Below, one piece after another: positions 23,387 through 34,060 of a DNA stretch of 64,000 nucleotides (position 1 is its first letter; each line of letters starts with the position of its first letter). A program made the position numbers and the translations under genes. Source of the DNA: Leptodactylus fallax (taxonomy: Eukaryota; Chordata; Amphibia; Anura; Leptodactylidae); the NCBI GenBank assembly GCA_947044405.1, contig CAMRHE010000021.1, forward strand, positions 8,168,501-8,232,500. Reading direction: 5' to 3'. Under the pieces are notes generated by a model. The model searched no databases. It was not told the DNA's origin and saw nothing but the letters and a program-made list of their open reading frames with translations.

Positions 23387-24352
23387 TACATGAGGATGTG
23401 AAAGGTCCTCTTCAATACCATGTTTTAGATGATAAGGACCACACAATTCTTTCTTGCTTTTTATTGTCACATTAGTTAGTATAGTACCTATATGTACTGT
23501 AGTTCTTTATTGCAATTATTTTTAATGGTTCCTTTTTCAGGTACATAGCATTTTAAAACATTATAGCCTGTGATACAATGACAGGCGGACTATTAAAGAG
23601 GTTTTCTAAACAACCAATATCCTTATCCTTAAGATTACCCAAGACCTGGGTGTTGGACCCCTGCCGACAAGCTATTACAGTGGGGGAGAAAAGTATATAG
23701 TCAGCCACCAATTGTGCAAGTTCTCCCACTTAAAAAGATGAGAGAGGCCTGTAATTGACGTCATAGGTAACCTCAATTATGAGAGACAAAATGAGAAAAC
23801 ATATCTAGAAAATCACATTGTCTGATTTTTTAAGAATTTATTTGCAAATTAGGGTTGAAAATAAGTATTTGGTCACCTACAAACAAGCAAAATTTCTGGC
23901 TCTCACAGACCTGTAACTTCTTCTTTAAGAGGCTCCTCTGTCCTCCACTCATTACCTGTAGTAATGGCACCTGTTTGAAATTGTTATCAGTATAAAAGAC
24001 ACCTGTCCACAACCTCAAACAGTCACACTCCAAGCTCCACTATGGTGAAGACCAAAGAGCTGTGGAAGGACACCAGAAACAAAATTGTAGACCTGCACCA
24101 GACTGGGAAGACTGAAACTGCAATAGGCAAGTAGCTTGGTGTGAAGAAATTAAATGTGGGAGCAATAATTAGAAAATGGAAGACATACAAGACCACTGAT
24201 AATCTCCCTCAATCAGGGGCTCCACGCAAGATCTCACCCCAAGAACGTTGAGGAAAAATCCCAGGACCACACGGGGGGACCTAGTGAATGACCTGCAGAA
24301 AGCTGGGACTAGTGTAACAAAGGCTACCGTCAGTAACACACTATGCCGCCAG

Positions 24353-25001
24353 AAAATGAACTCCGTACATCCAAAGTAGGTGCAATGAAATGTGCTTTAT
24401 TCACTTCCAAATACAATACGTAGAGTGTATAACGTTTCGGTCCAACCGACCTTCATCAGACTCTACAATAATAACAATAATAAGTGTACAGTGACATATG
24501 TGGAAAATATGCAAATACATAAATTTACATAAATATACAAATATACATAAGTCGCATTATATTAAGATGATGACAATTGAAGAGGCATTATTCCATGGCA
24601 AAGTTTGTAACCTGGATGTCAGATAGAAAAGACCCTATAAAAGCTGTAGTCAGAGGTATACAGAGCTGAATAAGTTTTGCCCATATCGTGTGCATTAAGT
24701 CAAGGTGTAATAACAAGTAAACAGGGAGTAATGAGACAGTTTCAGGAGAAATGGGTTTAGAGAAGTAGTCAGCATGGTGTATATGTACCAGTTCTAAACT
24801 AGTTGCACACATTAACTGCTGGATACCCAGCCCCAATATGGACCTCAACCTGAATGTAAAGGCAAAAGGATAATACATTGCACATACCTTCTGTGTTGCA
24901 TGAAGGGGAGCATAATCCCCAGAAGATCAGGGCGCTTAATGATGAAGAAATGCAGGGGCACCGCTAAGTGTAGAGCGCTGCCATGGTTCCCAGCACTAGA
25001 A
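24353..25001 (-). mobile_element. Penelope-like retroelement fragment (terminal sequence)
   Basis: Contains, on the minus strand, CTGATGAAGGTCGGTTGGAC followed by CGAAACGTT, the block typical of Penelope-like long terminal sequences that fold as hammerhead ribozymes. A CTTTATTCACTTCC block precedes it on the plus strand. No reverse transcriptase or GIY-YIG coding sequence is seen in this segment, so the assignment rests on the terminal block. Confidence 0.55.
24421..24465 (-). ncRNA. Hammerhead ribozyme-like core
   Basis: On the minus strand: 6-bp stem I from TAGAGT (24465-24460) with ACTCTA (24426-24421), box CTGATGA (24459-24453), a 4-bp stem II GGTC/GACC with a 5-nt loop, then GAAA (24438-24435). 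Stem III would be only ACGT, as in the minimal hammerheads known from PLEs. The cleavage triplet cannot be assigned cleanly, so activity is doubtful. Confidence 0.55.
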
Positions 25002-25566
25002 TTCTTTTCCATCAGAAAAGGCATTGAAGATGAAACATGGCTGGTTCTTTCAGCATGACAATGATCCCAAGCACACCGCCAGGGCAACGAAGGAGTGGCT
25101 TCGTAAGAAGCATATCAAGGTCCTGGAGTGGCCTAGCCAGTCTCCAGATCTCAACCCCATAGAAAACTTTTGGAGGGAGTTGAAAGTCCGTGTTGCCCAG
25201 CGACAGCCCCAAAACATCACTGCTCTAGAAGAGATCTGCATGGAGGAATGGGCCAACATACCAGCAACAGTGTGTACCAACCTGTTGAAGACTTACAGAA
25301 AACATTTGACCTCTGTCATTGCCAACAAAGGATATATAACAAAGTATTGAGATGAACTTTTGTTATTGACCAAATACTTATTTTCCACCATAATTTGCAA
25401 ATAAATTCTTTAAAAATCAGACAATATGATTTTCTAGATATAGTTTCTCATTTTGTCTCTCATAGCTGAGGTCTACCTATGATGTCAATTACAGGCCTCT
25501 CTCATCTTTTTAAGTGGAAGAACTTGTACAATTGGTGGCTGACTAAATACTTTTTTCCCAACTGTA

Positions 25567-26856
25567 TAACAGCCACTATATGGAGAACTGTTAGATAGCT
25601 CTGTTCTCTGTGTTGCGGGCATTCTTCCAGGAATTCCATGCTTTTTAAAAATGTTTTACTGGAATTTTTAAATAGTATCTTTTTATAAGAATTTAAACAG
25701 CCATTATTAGTAAGTAATGTTAAAAAGAAAAAAATATGAGTGAAAATGGAGAAAAATATAATGTTTTTGCATGCTGATTTTGTGAAAAAAATCACTGATC
25801 CAAGATACAGTGTTTATTGGCAGTAACAGAAAATTCTGACTACTGCTCCAGGTGTAGATGTAGCCCATACCTTTATTTTCACTTGTTCAAAAGTGCCTCT
25901 GTAGTGGCCAGAGAAGCTCAGTTTTATTTCTTTTGTGACATCATGCCATATATTCCTCATGTGTTGCAGGCTTATATAATGCTTGGAAAAAGCATACACA
26001 GTCTCAACTGCCTTTTTGTTGTTTCCAGAAACTATATTCAACTATAATCCTAGGTAACATAAAAATGTAGAACTAAAAGCCGCTACCCAAATTACAATGC
26101 ATTTCTCTTCCATAGGGAGATGAAACTGTGTAACACTTTGGCAGCATAATCTATGAGGTGTATATTGTGGGTGAGAACAAATAAGTCAAGGAAAGGGTCA
26201 AAAGTTGTGCAGCTGTAGAAGACAGTGTGTTTGGTTGTTCATTGTTTCTCTATAAATATTCTGTATAGAGTATTTGATTTTCTCCCTCTCAGTAGTGGCC
26301 CCTCATCTGTCACACCATAAATGGGCCAGTAAAGCACCTAACTGTACAAATACCCTATAAACCATATAGTTGTCCATCAAGCATCAGTCTTTAATGAAAT
26401 CATTAAACACATGAAAAAATGCTTAACGAATATGACAAATTAGTGAAAAAAATAGTAAAGCAGTGGATGCTCAAGATAGGAAACCAGATCAAAAAAGTAT
26501 TATAGCACAATATTTTAGTCTTTATTTTTTTTTTTACATTCCTTTACTCGTTCCATCTTGCCTACACAGCAGCACCAAAGGAGTGTCAAATACACACAGT
26601 TTATGAAGCTGGATGTGGAGCTTGGCTCAGTGTTCCTGGATCAATGCAGTGTTTGGTAGGACCTGTGAAGGTGTGAGGCCTCATACACCTCTTCCACTAC
26701 CTGTTATACAGTATTTACAGTAAATAAATACTAGTGAAGAGAATGTTATGTGTTGTGGATTGTTTTCTGCACATTTTCCATCAGCAGTGAAGGTGGTGTC
26801 CTGGATCAGCAATATAACAGTCTTTTGGGGATTATTCAATGAAAGTAACATAGATG
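25567..26856. other. AT-rich stretch without recognised features
   Basis: About 1.3 kb between two Tc1 insertions. Only short frames without motifs; no terminal repeats or arrays noticed. Confidence 0.55.
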
Positions 26857-26858
26857 TA

Positions 26859-28476
26859 CAGTGCAGACCAAAAGTTTGGACACACCTTCTCATTCCAAGA
26901 GTTTTCTGTATTTTCATGATTATAAAAATTGTAGATTCACACTGAAGGCATCAAAACTATGAATTAACACATGTGGAATTATATACTTAACAAAAAAGTG
27001 TGAAACAGCTGAAAATATGTCTTATATTCTAGGTTCTTCAAAGTAGCCACCTTTTGCTTTGATTACTGCTTTGCACACTCTTGGCATTCTCTTGATAAGC
27101 TTCAAGAGGTAGTCACCTGAAATGGTTTTCACTTCACAGGTGTGCCCTGTCAGGTTTAACAAGTGGGATTTCTTGCCTTATAAATGGGGTTGGGACAATC
27201 AGTTGTGTTGTTCAGAAGTCAGGTGGATACACAGCTGATAGTCCTACTGAATGGAGTGTTAGAATTTGTATTATGGCAAGAAAAAAACAGCTAAGTAAAG
27301 AAAAACGAGTGTCCATCATTACTTTAAGAAATGAAGGTCAGTCAGTCCGAAAAATTGGGAAAACTTTGAAAGTGTCCCCAAGTGCAGTGGCCAAAACCAT
27401 CAAGCGCTACAAAGAAACTGGCTCACATGAGGACCGCCCCAGGAAAGGAAGACCAAGAGTCACCTCTGCTGCGGAGGATAAGTTCATCCGAGTCACCAGC
27501 CTCAAAAATCGCAGGTTAAAAGCAGTTCAGATTAGAGACCAGGTCAATGCCACACAGAGTTCTAGCAGCAGACACATCTCTACAACAACTGTTAAGAGGA
27601 GACTGTGTGCAGCAGGCCTTCATGGTAAAATAGCTGCTAGGAAACCACTGCTAAGGACAGGCAACAAGCAGAAGAGTCTTGTTTGGGCTAAAGAACACAA
27701 GGAATGGACATTAGACCTGTGGAAATCTGTGCTTTGGTCTGATGAGTCCAAATTTGAGATCTTTGGTTCCAACCACCGTGTCTTTGTGCGACGCAGAAAA
27801 GGTGAACGAATGGACTCTACATGCCTGGTTCCCACCGTGAAGCATGGAGGAGGAGGTGTGATGGTGTGGGGGTGCTTTGCTGGTGACACTGTTGGGTATT
27901 TATTCAAAATTGAAGGACTACTGAACCAGCATGGTTACCACAGCATCTTGCAGTGGCATGCTATTCCATCCGGTTTGCATTTAGTTGGACCATCATTTAT
28001 TTTTCAACAGGACAATGACCCCAAACACACCTCCAGACTATGTAAGGGCTATTTGACCAAGAAGGGGAGTGATGGGGTGCTACGCCAGATGACCTGGCCT
28101 CCACAGTCACCAGACCTGAACCCAATCGAGATGGTTTGGGGTGAGCTGGACCGCAGAGTGAAGGCAAAAGGGCCAACAAGTGCTAAGCATCTCTGGGAAC
28201 TCCTTCAAGATTGTTGGAAGACCATTTCAGGTGACTACCTCAAGAGAATGCCAAGCGTGTACAAAGCAGTAATCAAAGCAAAAGGTGGCTACTTTGAAGA
28301 ACCTAGAATATAAGACATATTTTCAGTTGTTTCACACTTTTTTGTTAAGTATATAATTCCACATGTGTTAATTCATAGTTTTGAAGCCTTCAGCGTGAAT
28401 CTACAATTTTTATAGTCATGAAAATACAGAAAACTCTTGGAATGAGAAGGTGTGTCCAAACTTTTGGTCTGTACTG
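26859..28476 (+). mobile_element. DD38E Tc1-type transposon, copy 3
   Basis: Starts CAGTGCAGACCAAAAGTTTG at 26859 after TA (26857-26858) and ends at 28476 before TA (28477-28478). Terminal inverted repeats are about 268 and 256 bp; the shorter right one reflects a 12-nt deletion in the coding end. 1618 bp with an open transposase. Confidence 0.96.
27273..28313 (+). CDS. DD38E Tc1 transposase, uninterrupted (346 aa)
   Basis: Cut-and-paste transposase acting on its own 268-bp terminal repeats and inserting at TA. An N-terminal bipartite helix-turn-helix region (about residues 1-115) contains the GRPR hook at 59-62, and a basic stretch RRRKGER (about 173-179) could serve nuclear import. Catalytic residues are D157 (LWSDES), D247 (FQQDNDPKH) and E286 ([11 protein letters not shown]). 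The last two are 38 residues apart instead of the usual 34, because of four extra residues before TWPPQSP. Near the C-terminus four residues (LLKL or LKLI) are missing relative to the copy at 38248, a 12-nt in-frame loss. The last 30 or so codons lie inside the right terminal repeat. The start aligns in all four copies. Whether it is active cannot be told. Confidence 0.95.
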   Translation: MARKKQLSKEKRVSIITLRNEGQSVRKIGKTLKVSPSAVAKTIKRYKETGSHEDRPRKGRPRVTSAAEDKFIRVTSLKNRRLKAVQIRDQVNATQSSSSRHISTTTVKRRLCAAGLHGKIAARKPLLRTGNKQKSLVWAKEHKEWTLDLWKSVLWSDESKFEIFGSNHRVFVRRRKGERMDSTCLVPTVKHGGGGVMVWGCFAGDTVGYLFKIEGLLNQHGYHSILQWHAIPSGLHLVGPSFIFQQDNDPKHTSRLCKGYLTKKGSDGVLRQMTWPPQSPDLNPIEMVWGELDRRVKAKGPTSAKHLWELLQDCWKTISGDYLKRMPSVYKAVIKAKGGYFEEPRI

Positions 28477-28536
28477 TATATATAAATGTAACATGTGAAA
28501 ATAAATAAGAACAGGTCATACAACAAAGACAATATA

Positions 28537-28904
28537 CAGATGCATCTCAATAAATTAGAATATCTTTGAAACGTTTATTTCTTTCAGTAATTAAATTAAA
28601 AAAGTGACCTCCTCTATTTTCTAGATTCTTTACACACAAAGTGTTCTATTTCAAGTGTTTTATTTTTGTAAATGTTGATTACAGCTAATGAAAACCAAAA
28701 TCTAAAAAAATTAGAATATTGTAATAAAGTTCAGTATTGTAAATTCAGTGTGTCACCTGCCAAGGTTTCCTAAGCCTTTAAATGGTCCCTCAGTCTGGTT
28801 CAGTAGGACACCCAATCATGGAAGACGCTGATTATGAATTGTATTACTGAATTACTGAATGAATGAACGTTTCAAAGATATTCTAATTTATTGAGATGCA
28901 CCTG
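28537..28904. mobile_element. TA-flanked MITE with ~38-bp terminal repeats
   Basis: Left CAGATGCATCTCAATAAATT and right the reverse complement of CAGGTGCATCTCAATAAATT, matching for about 38 bp with one mismatch. TA is at 28535-28536 and 28905-28906. 368 bp, no coding capacity. The sequence resembles a widespread vertebrate DNA repeat, but the superfamily is uncertain beyond the TA target. Confidence 0.75.
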
Positions 28905-28984
28905 TAAATCATAATGTAAGTCACTATTGAAAAGACCTACATACCATGGATATCACTAAAAATAATGATGCCTACCAAATGATA

Positions 28985-29159
28985 GATCCACCGCCATCAA
29001 CCCTGCTTTCTGAAGACTAATTTGCATAAAGAAGAAAGAAGAAAATTCTCCAAAACAGCGGAGCAGAAAAATAAAGGTAGGAGACGAATAGTCTTTCTAA
29101 AGGCTATTCCGACGTCCTGTTAGTGAAAATAGGGTTTCCCAATGATAGAATCCCTTTAA
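28985..29159. mobile_element. Fragment of a TTAA MITE (right end)
   Basis: Ends CCCAATGATAGAATCCCTTTAA at 29159 in the style of the TTAA palindromic elements of this window. The left end is degraded; CAAATGATAGATCC near 28977 may be its trace. Confidence 0.4.
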
Positions 29160-29896
29160 CTGCAATGTAAAAAAGACATAACATTTTTATCCACGCAGAA
29201 AGATCCGATATGATTTTTTTTTACGAATCTCAGCACTCGCTGGAGTCAATGGATTGTGCATTTTAACCTGATTGACAGGAGGCCTGCTGAGTCTCAATCA
29301 CCCAAGGGCTCGCCAAACCAAGAGCCAGCCCAGCTACTGAGGATTAGATACATAATCTGTTGCATGTGCTTACCATTTAAAAGGGATAGCAAGGTAGTAT
29401 ACATGCACTATGGGCATAAAAAACAGGAGAGTAATAGGTAGAGGGGAGCAGTTATTAAATATATTAATAAATAACACCAAAGATGATTATCTTTCTTGGT
29501 GCTCACAGTACACTCTTTTACTTCATTAATTATATCACTATATCACTATTATTTCCGCTATGTTTTATAGAAAGATTTACTATTCCATGCGTGGTCTCTT
29601 TAATGATTGCTTTATTGCTGAAATCATACTTTACATGCAATTTTTGTAGAAATCTTATTGGGATTATTCACATACATGCATTGATACAAAACAGAAAAGA
29701 AGTACAAGTAAATGGGATTACTGACCTCTACTCGTGTGAATAAACTGCTTTGGCTAAATCAGACTAAAAGCTATCATTCTTGTGTTAATGCACTCTGTTC
29801 CAGTATCTTCCATCTCCCCTCCCATATCCCCTCTCCACAGACCACACAGACTTGAATAGTCATTTATGCAATGTTTGTTGAAAATTTCAAGTGCAC

Positions 29897-29936
<40 letters not shown>

Positions 29937-30949
29937 GTGTGTGTGTACACAAAAATACATGCAACAATATAGATGTGTAATCCATAGTCTGTCATTGACT
30001 TTAATTTCAAAAGAACACGTAAATTTGGGTGTACAAATGTAGCAGCCATTACATTAACATTTGTTGTGCCATTTTACAAAATAGCTTGTTTCATGTAAAA
30101 ATGAAAGAATGAGCATTCCTTAGTGCTATGGACAAACATACGGATTTGAATGATTTGGAAAATGGTGAAATTGTGATTGCTGGATAATAGCGATGCTAAG
30201 TTTTTAAAACTTTATTTATTCTTTCTATAGCTTTATCAAACTCAGCAGTCTTTAAAACACTTTTACCAAATGTATCTTATGTTATACTGTAAAAAGACAG
30301 ATGTGTAAGTAGAACTTTGCACCAACATTTTTTTTATCTCCATTACAACTTTCCACATTTCCTAATTCTTCTCTCATAAATAACATCACATATTGTCTGT
30401 TTCCTAATTCAATACTTTCTCAACTTGAAACAACTTAATAATTCTACTACAACTTGATTTTTTTTTCTTCTATTACACTTACACTATCTTTTAAACCTTC
30501 CAAGTCCTATCATCCTTATGCCAGGAAAATGAACCCCCATAGCTACAGATCTAGCATGATATATAATCACAGAACACTACAAAAGCCATTGGAAAACCAT
30601 TGAAAGAGCTGAGCTAAGTTGTGACCCTTTCATTAAATGTCCTTATTACATCTTTTTCCTTAATACTTTTTATTGAAAATCACAACTTTAGTTAATCCAT
30701 GTAAAGTACATCCCCCATTGCTACCCCACCTTTCACGGGAGCTGGTGAGAAAAAAAAAAAGTATTATTAAAATTATTATTTCTGTTTGTACATGTAATAA
30801 GGACAGTATTGTGCCTCTAGACATACTCTTTTCATTGTGTCTATTTTCTTATAATTAGTGCTGAAGTTGAAGATTTTTTGTATTGGTATATCATTATCTT
30901 CCACATGATATATTCTGTAGAGCTCTTTAGATACTAGTTTGAAAAATAC
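29160..30949. other. AT-rich stretch with a (TA)n microsatellite
   Basis: Holds a 35-bp (AT)n tract at 29900-29934 followed by (TG)n to 29946. The rest has no recognisable frames or repeats. Confidence 0.6.
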
Positions 30950-31230
30950 AAATGTGTTCACATTTAGCTGATCTCCAATTTGCCTAATGTTTCCAATTTA
31001 TTGTGAGACCAATTCAACACAATACATATGAACAGGCTGCATCCCTCTCTCCCATTTAGTTGTCACATGTAGACACAAATAGCATAGTTAGCCTATACAT
31101 TTGTGATAATGTGTTATGAAACCATGTTTTGTTTAGAAAAGTGACTTGAATTGCGATTCACATATTATGACATATCCAACCAAGACAACAAATAAGGGAG
31201 GACACAACTGTCAGCCTACATTTATACACA
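30950..31230 (+). repeat. Copy of the unnamed ~300-bp dispersed repeat
   Basis: First block GTTCACATTTAGCTGATCTC (30957) and second block GACATATCCAACCAAGACAA (31167), 210 bp apart. The middle (CATGTAGACACAAATA, AAACCATGTTTTGTTTAGAA) is alignable with the copy at 6088-6390. Copies are diverged, so the family is old. Confidence 0.6.
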
Positions 31231-31974
31231 AATGGCAAAGTAGAAAAATTTGTACTTTACTGTACCCTTTATTGTCATCCTATTTTAGTAATCCTGCCAT
31301 TGTTTTAAAAGTCTTCAGTTTATCAAGGTAACATATTAGGAGTTGGTTTTTAATAGATTATTTAAATTTTTATATTAAATTTAAACTATTTAAACATTAA
31401 CTACTGTGACGTTAAAAATAAATACTTAATCACTGAAAATACATTGAAGAAGGCCATTGTTGAAAATGATGACAAACAATCCCACTGCTGTTGTGACCTT
31501 CTTGCCCCTACATTCATCTTGTAGTGGGTGTCCATTTTCCTTTTACCATCAAGTTTCTGTGTTCTTCCATTAAGATATTGAAGTAAAAGATGTCAACCTG
31601 GTTTTGTTGTGTATAGTGTACATGATGTTACTTGTATGCTCTATCATGTTGGATATTTGAGCCCTGTAATTTCTACTTAACATCGACATTGTGTCGCTGA
31701 ACTTACTGAACTACCCTGCAACCCTTAGCCTTGTTGGTTAAGGGCAGCCTGGGAAGAATTTTGTACTACTTAAAAACTGAATAATGAAACGGACACATGT
31801 CCTTGCACAAGCCTGGCATGTCACAATATGTGGGACTGCTTCAATAAACAAAAACCCACCATGAACTTTTGAACTTTACATTTACTCTTAGCCTTCTTAT
31901 GTCCAAATGATAACACCATACTCGTTTTCACAGTAAAATGTTTGAGAGAAAGCCTCAATAGGTACATGGGCATT
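31231..31974. other. AT-rich stretch without recognised features
   Basis: No frames, terminal repeats or arrays recognised. Confidence 0.5.
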
Positions 31975-32130
31975 TTGTTATAGACTGCAATACAGATGTA
32001 TTACAGTCTAAAGTACAAGTGATCTAATGATTGCATGTTCAAGCCCCCTACGGGGGGCTAAAATTCGCCTCCCTCAAGGGGTTAAAAAAATAACATTCTC
32101 TTTTCAAAACATAACTTGTATTCATGCAAA
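31975..32130 (-). repeat. Reverse-oriented copy of the 10-kb hairpin repeat
   Basis: Contains a 12-bp stem (31981-31992 with 31999-32010, one mismatch, 6-nt loop) and a second hairpin AGCCCCCTACGGGGGGCT (32042-32059). Reverse-complemented, these appear in the same order as the two hairpins at 9935-10017. Confidence 0.5.
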
Positions 32131-32439
32131 GGGATTAGAGGTAAGGAAAATTACCATAATTCGTTTTGGGTTTGGGTTAGTCAGTTCAAACCATCAGTTC
32201 AGCTGAACCAGTTCATTCTGAGCCAAAAGGGCAAACTGCCTTAAAAAGTAATGTATGAAACTCTAAGGGCTCCTAGTATTCAGTATAACACCTTGCACAG
32301 ATTTAGCAGCTATAGGTAAACAGATGGTAGTTGGTATTAACACAACCTGTTTAAAAACACATTGCACCGTTAGGTGTGGTAATAACTTTGGAACACTTTA
32401 ACTTACCAAAGTGATTTTGAAATAGTTTCTTTGTGAAAT

Positions 32440-34060
32440 ATATTTCTAAAGGAGATTTTAAAGACCAATATATTAGAAGCCCCCCTAAAGTACCCCATTT
32501 TCAAAATTGTACCTCTGAAATAATTCAAAATCAAATTTGGGAAACTTGTTAACTCTTTAACCATTTCACAGGAATTAAAACAATATAAAGGTGAAATTTA
32601 GACATTTAATTTTTTTTTCTTTTAAAAAATACATCTAAGCTGTAAAATGTATACATTCACCAGGGATTAACACGATTTATTATGCAATTTCTCCTGAGCA
32701 CAGAAACACCCCCGATGTGGATGTAAACTGCTATTTTGGCACACAGCAGTGTGCCAAAGGGAAGGATTGCCATTGAGTATTTAAAAAACAGATTTTATTG
32801 GAATGGTATAAAGGTGCCATGTCTTATTTGCAGAGCCCCTAAAGTTTCAGTGCAGTGGAAATCCTACAAAAGTGACCAAATTTTGGAAGCTACACACCTA
32901 AAGGAATTATCAAGGGGTATAGTGAGCATTTTGACCCCACAGCTATTTCACAGATTTTATTACCACAAGGGATAAATAAGAAAATGTTTCCCACAACCTG
33001 ATAAGTAAATTATCCCATGACTACAGAAATTCCCCTCATGTGGACTGAAATTGCTGTTTGGACATACAGCAGGGCACAGAAGGCAAGGAGTGCCTTTAGG
33101 CTTTTGGAGGGAGAATCATTTTAAAATGCCATGGCGCATTTGCAGAGCCCCTAAGGGTGACAGTACAGAGAAAAGTACCAAAAAGTGACTTCATTTTGGA
33201 AAATGCACCCCTCAAAGAAAATTATCAACGGGTATTGATAGTGATTATTTTGAGCTCAAGAGTGCTTTCCAAAAATGAATATGCAAAGTCAAAATTTTCA
33301 TTTTTAAAGAAATATGCCATTTCACTGCCCTATATGTTGTTCCCACTTTGTGTCATCAGAGACACGCACTCCTAAAACATTTAAGTGGGTTATCCCAGGT
33401 ACAAAAAAACTAGTATATGTGGATGTAAACTGCTGTTTGAGCAGCTTTGAGTTGTTTTTTGGGTTTTGGAGTGTAGATTTAGAGAGACTGTTTTTGGACA
33501 CCATACCTTTGCAGTATAGTGGAATTCTTAAAAATGACCCCATTTTGTAAAATACATCCCTTAGAAAATTTATCAAGGGGCATAGCAAGCATTTTGTTGC
33601 ATTAATTTAGTTTCCTGAAAAGTAAAAAGTTAAAATTGATGTTTTTCCAGAGATTTCAGTGCCCAATATGTTGTGGCCAGTTATGTCAGCAGAGAGACAC
33701 ACTCAAAAATCTGGTAAGCAGGTTATCTTGGGTAAAACAGCATTTGGAGTGTTTATCTCTAACACAAGCTGGCCATAACATATTGCTTACTGGGAACCCA
33801 TTATGAAAACTGCACAGTGGGGCATAGTGAGCATTAGTTGTCAAGATTTAAATGCATAGGGGATGGTGAAAAGTTAATATGTAGGCTGTGCAGAGTACAT
33901 TGGGAACACAGAATTCCCCACTATTTTTTCAGAGTTGTGGAGCATTCTGGTGTTGTGGAGCCACGTCTGGTGTTATTTCCCTTGTAGTATCTAAATCTGG
34001 GATGCACAGTTTACACATTTCCCTTCCTTCCACAATTAGTTTTGACCAAAAAAATGTGAG
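32440..34060 (+). repeat. Diverged tandem array with ~330-bp period
   Basis: The block TGTGGATGTAAACTGCT with CAGCA recurs near 32716, 33039, 33419 and, weakly, 33745. The block AAGTGACC/T-x-A-TTTTGGAA...ATTATCAAGGGG recurs near 32872, 33187 and 33531. The units are about 310-375 bp and strongly diverged. I associate this array with anuran genomes from memory. It has no conserved reading frame. Confidence 0.6.

Larger units (their letters stand above)
21200..23415. mobile_element. Large palindromic (foldback) TTAA element with two nested insertions
   Basis: The left arm (21200-21510) and right arm (about 21700-21962 plus 23389-23415) are near-perfect inverted copies, from TTAAAGAGGACCTTTCACGT inward. 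The borders are TTAA (21200-21203) and TCAA (23412-23415), a likely decayed TTAA. A 189-bp insert occupies the centre and a DD38E Tc1 the right end. With both removed, the element is about 600 bp. No coding capacity. The TTAA border suggests Kolobok or piggyBac mobilisation. Confidence 0.8.
24042..25350 (+). pseudogene. Tc1 transposase (DD34E), interrupted and decayed
   Basis: N-terminal part at 24042-24352: ATG, VKTKELWKDTRNKIVDLHQT, then a TAG where the family has a Gln codon (AIGK-stop-LGV), and further stops near 24250-24290. The middle with the first catalytic Asp is gone. The C-terminal part resumes at about 25002 and is open to 25350: [20 protein letters not shown] (second Asp), [11 protein letters not shown] (Glu, spacing 34) and KGYITKY then TAA. 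The copy was inactive before or after the replacement. Assignment rests on motifs and on 7498-8170. Confidence 0.9.
23678..25564 (+). mobile_element. Tc1-type transposon with its middle replaced by a PLE-like segment
   Basis: Starts CAGTGGGGGAGAAAAGTATA at 23678 after TA and ends with the reverse complement of CAGTTGGGAAAAAAGTATTT at 25564 before TA (25565-25566). Between 24352 and about 25002 the expected coding middle (around 390 bp, judged from the copy at 7498-8427) is missing, and about 650 bp of other sequence stands there. Confidence 0.88.

Noticed and set aside
29754..30049. Frames with alternating Ile-Tyr or Tyr-Ile runs (also 53518-53715, 53848-54221)
   Set aside because: Translations of (TA)n microsatellites.
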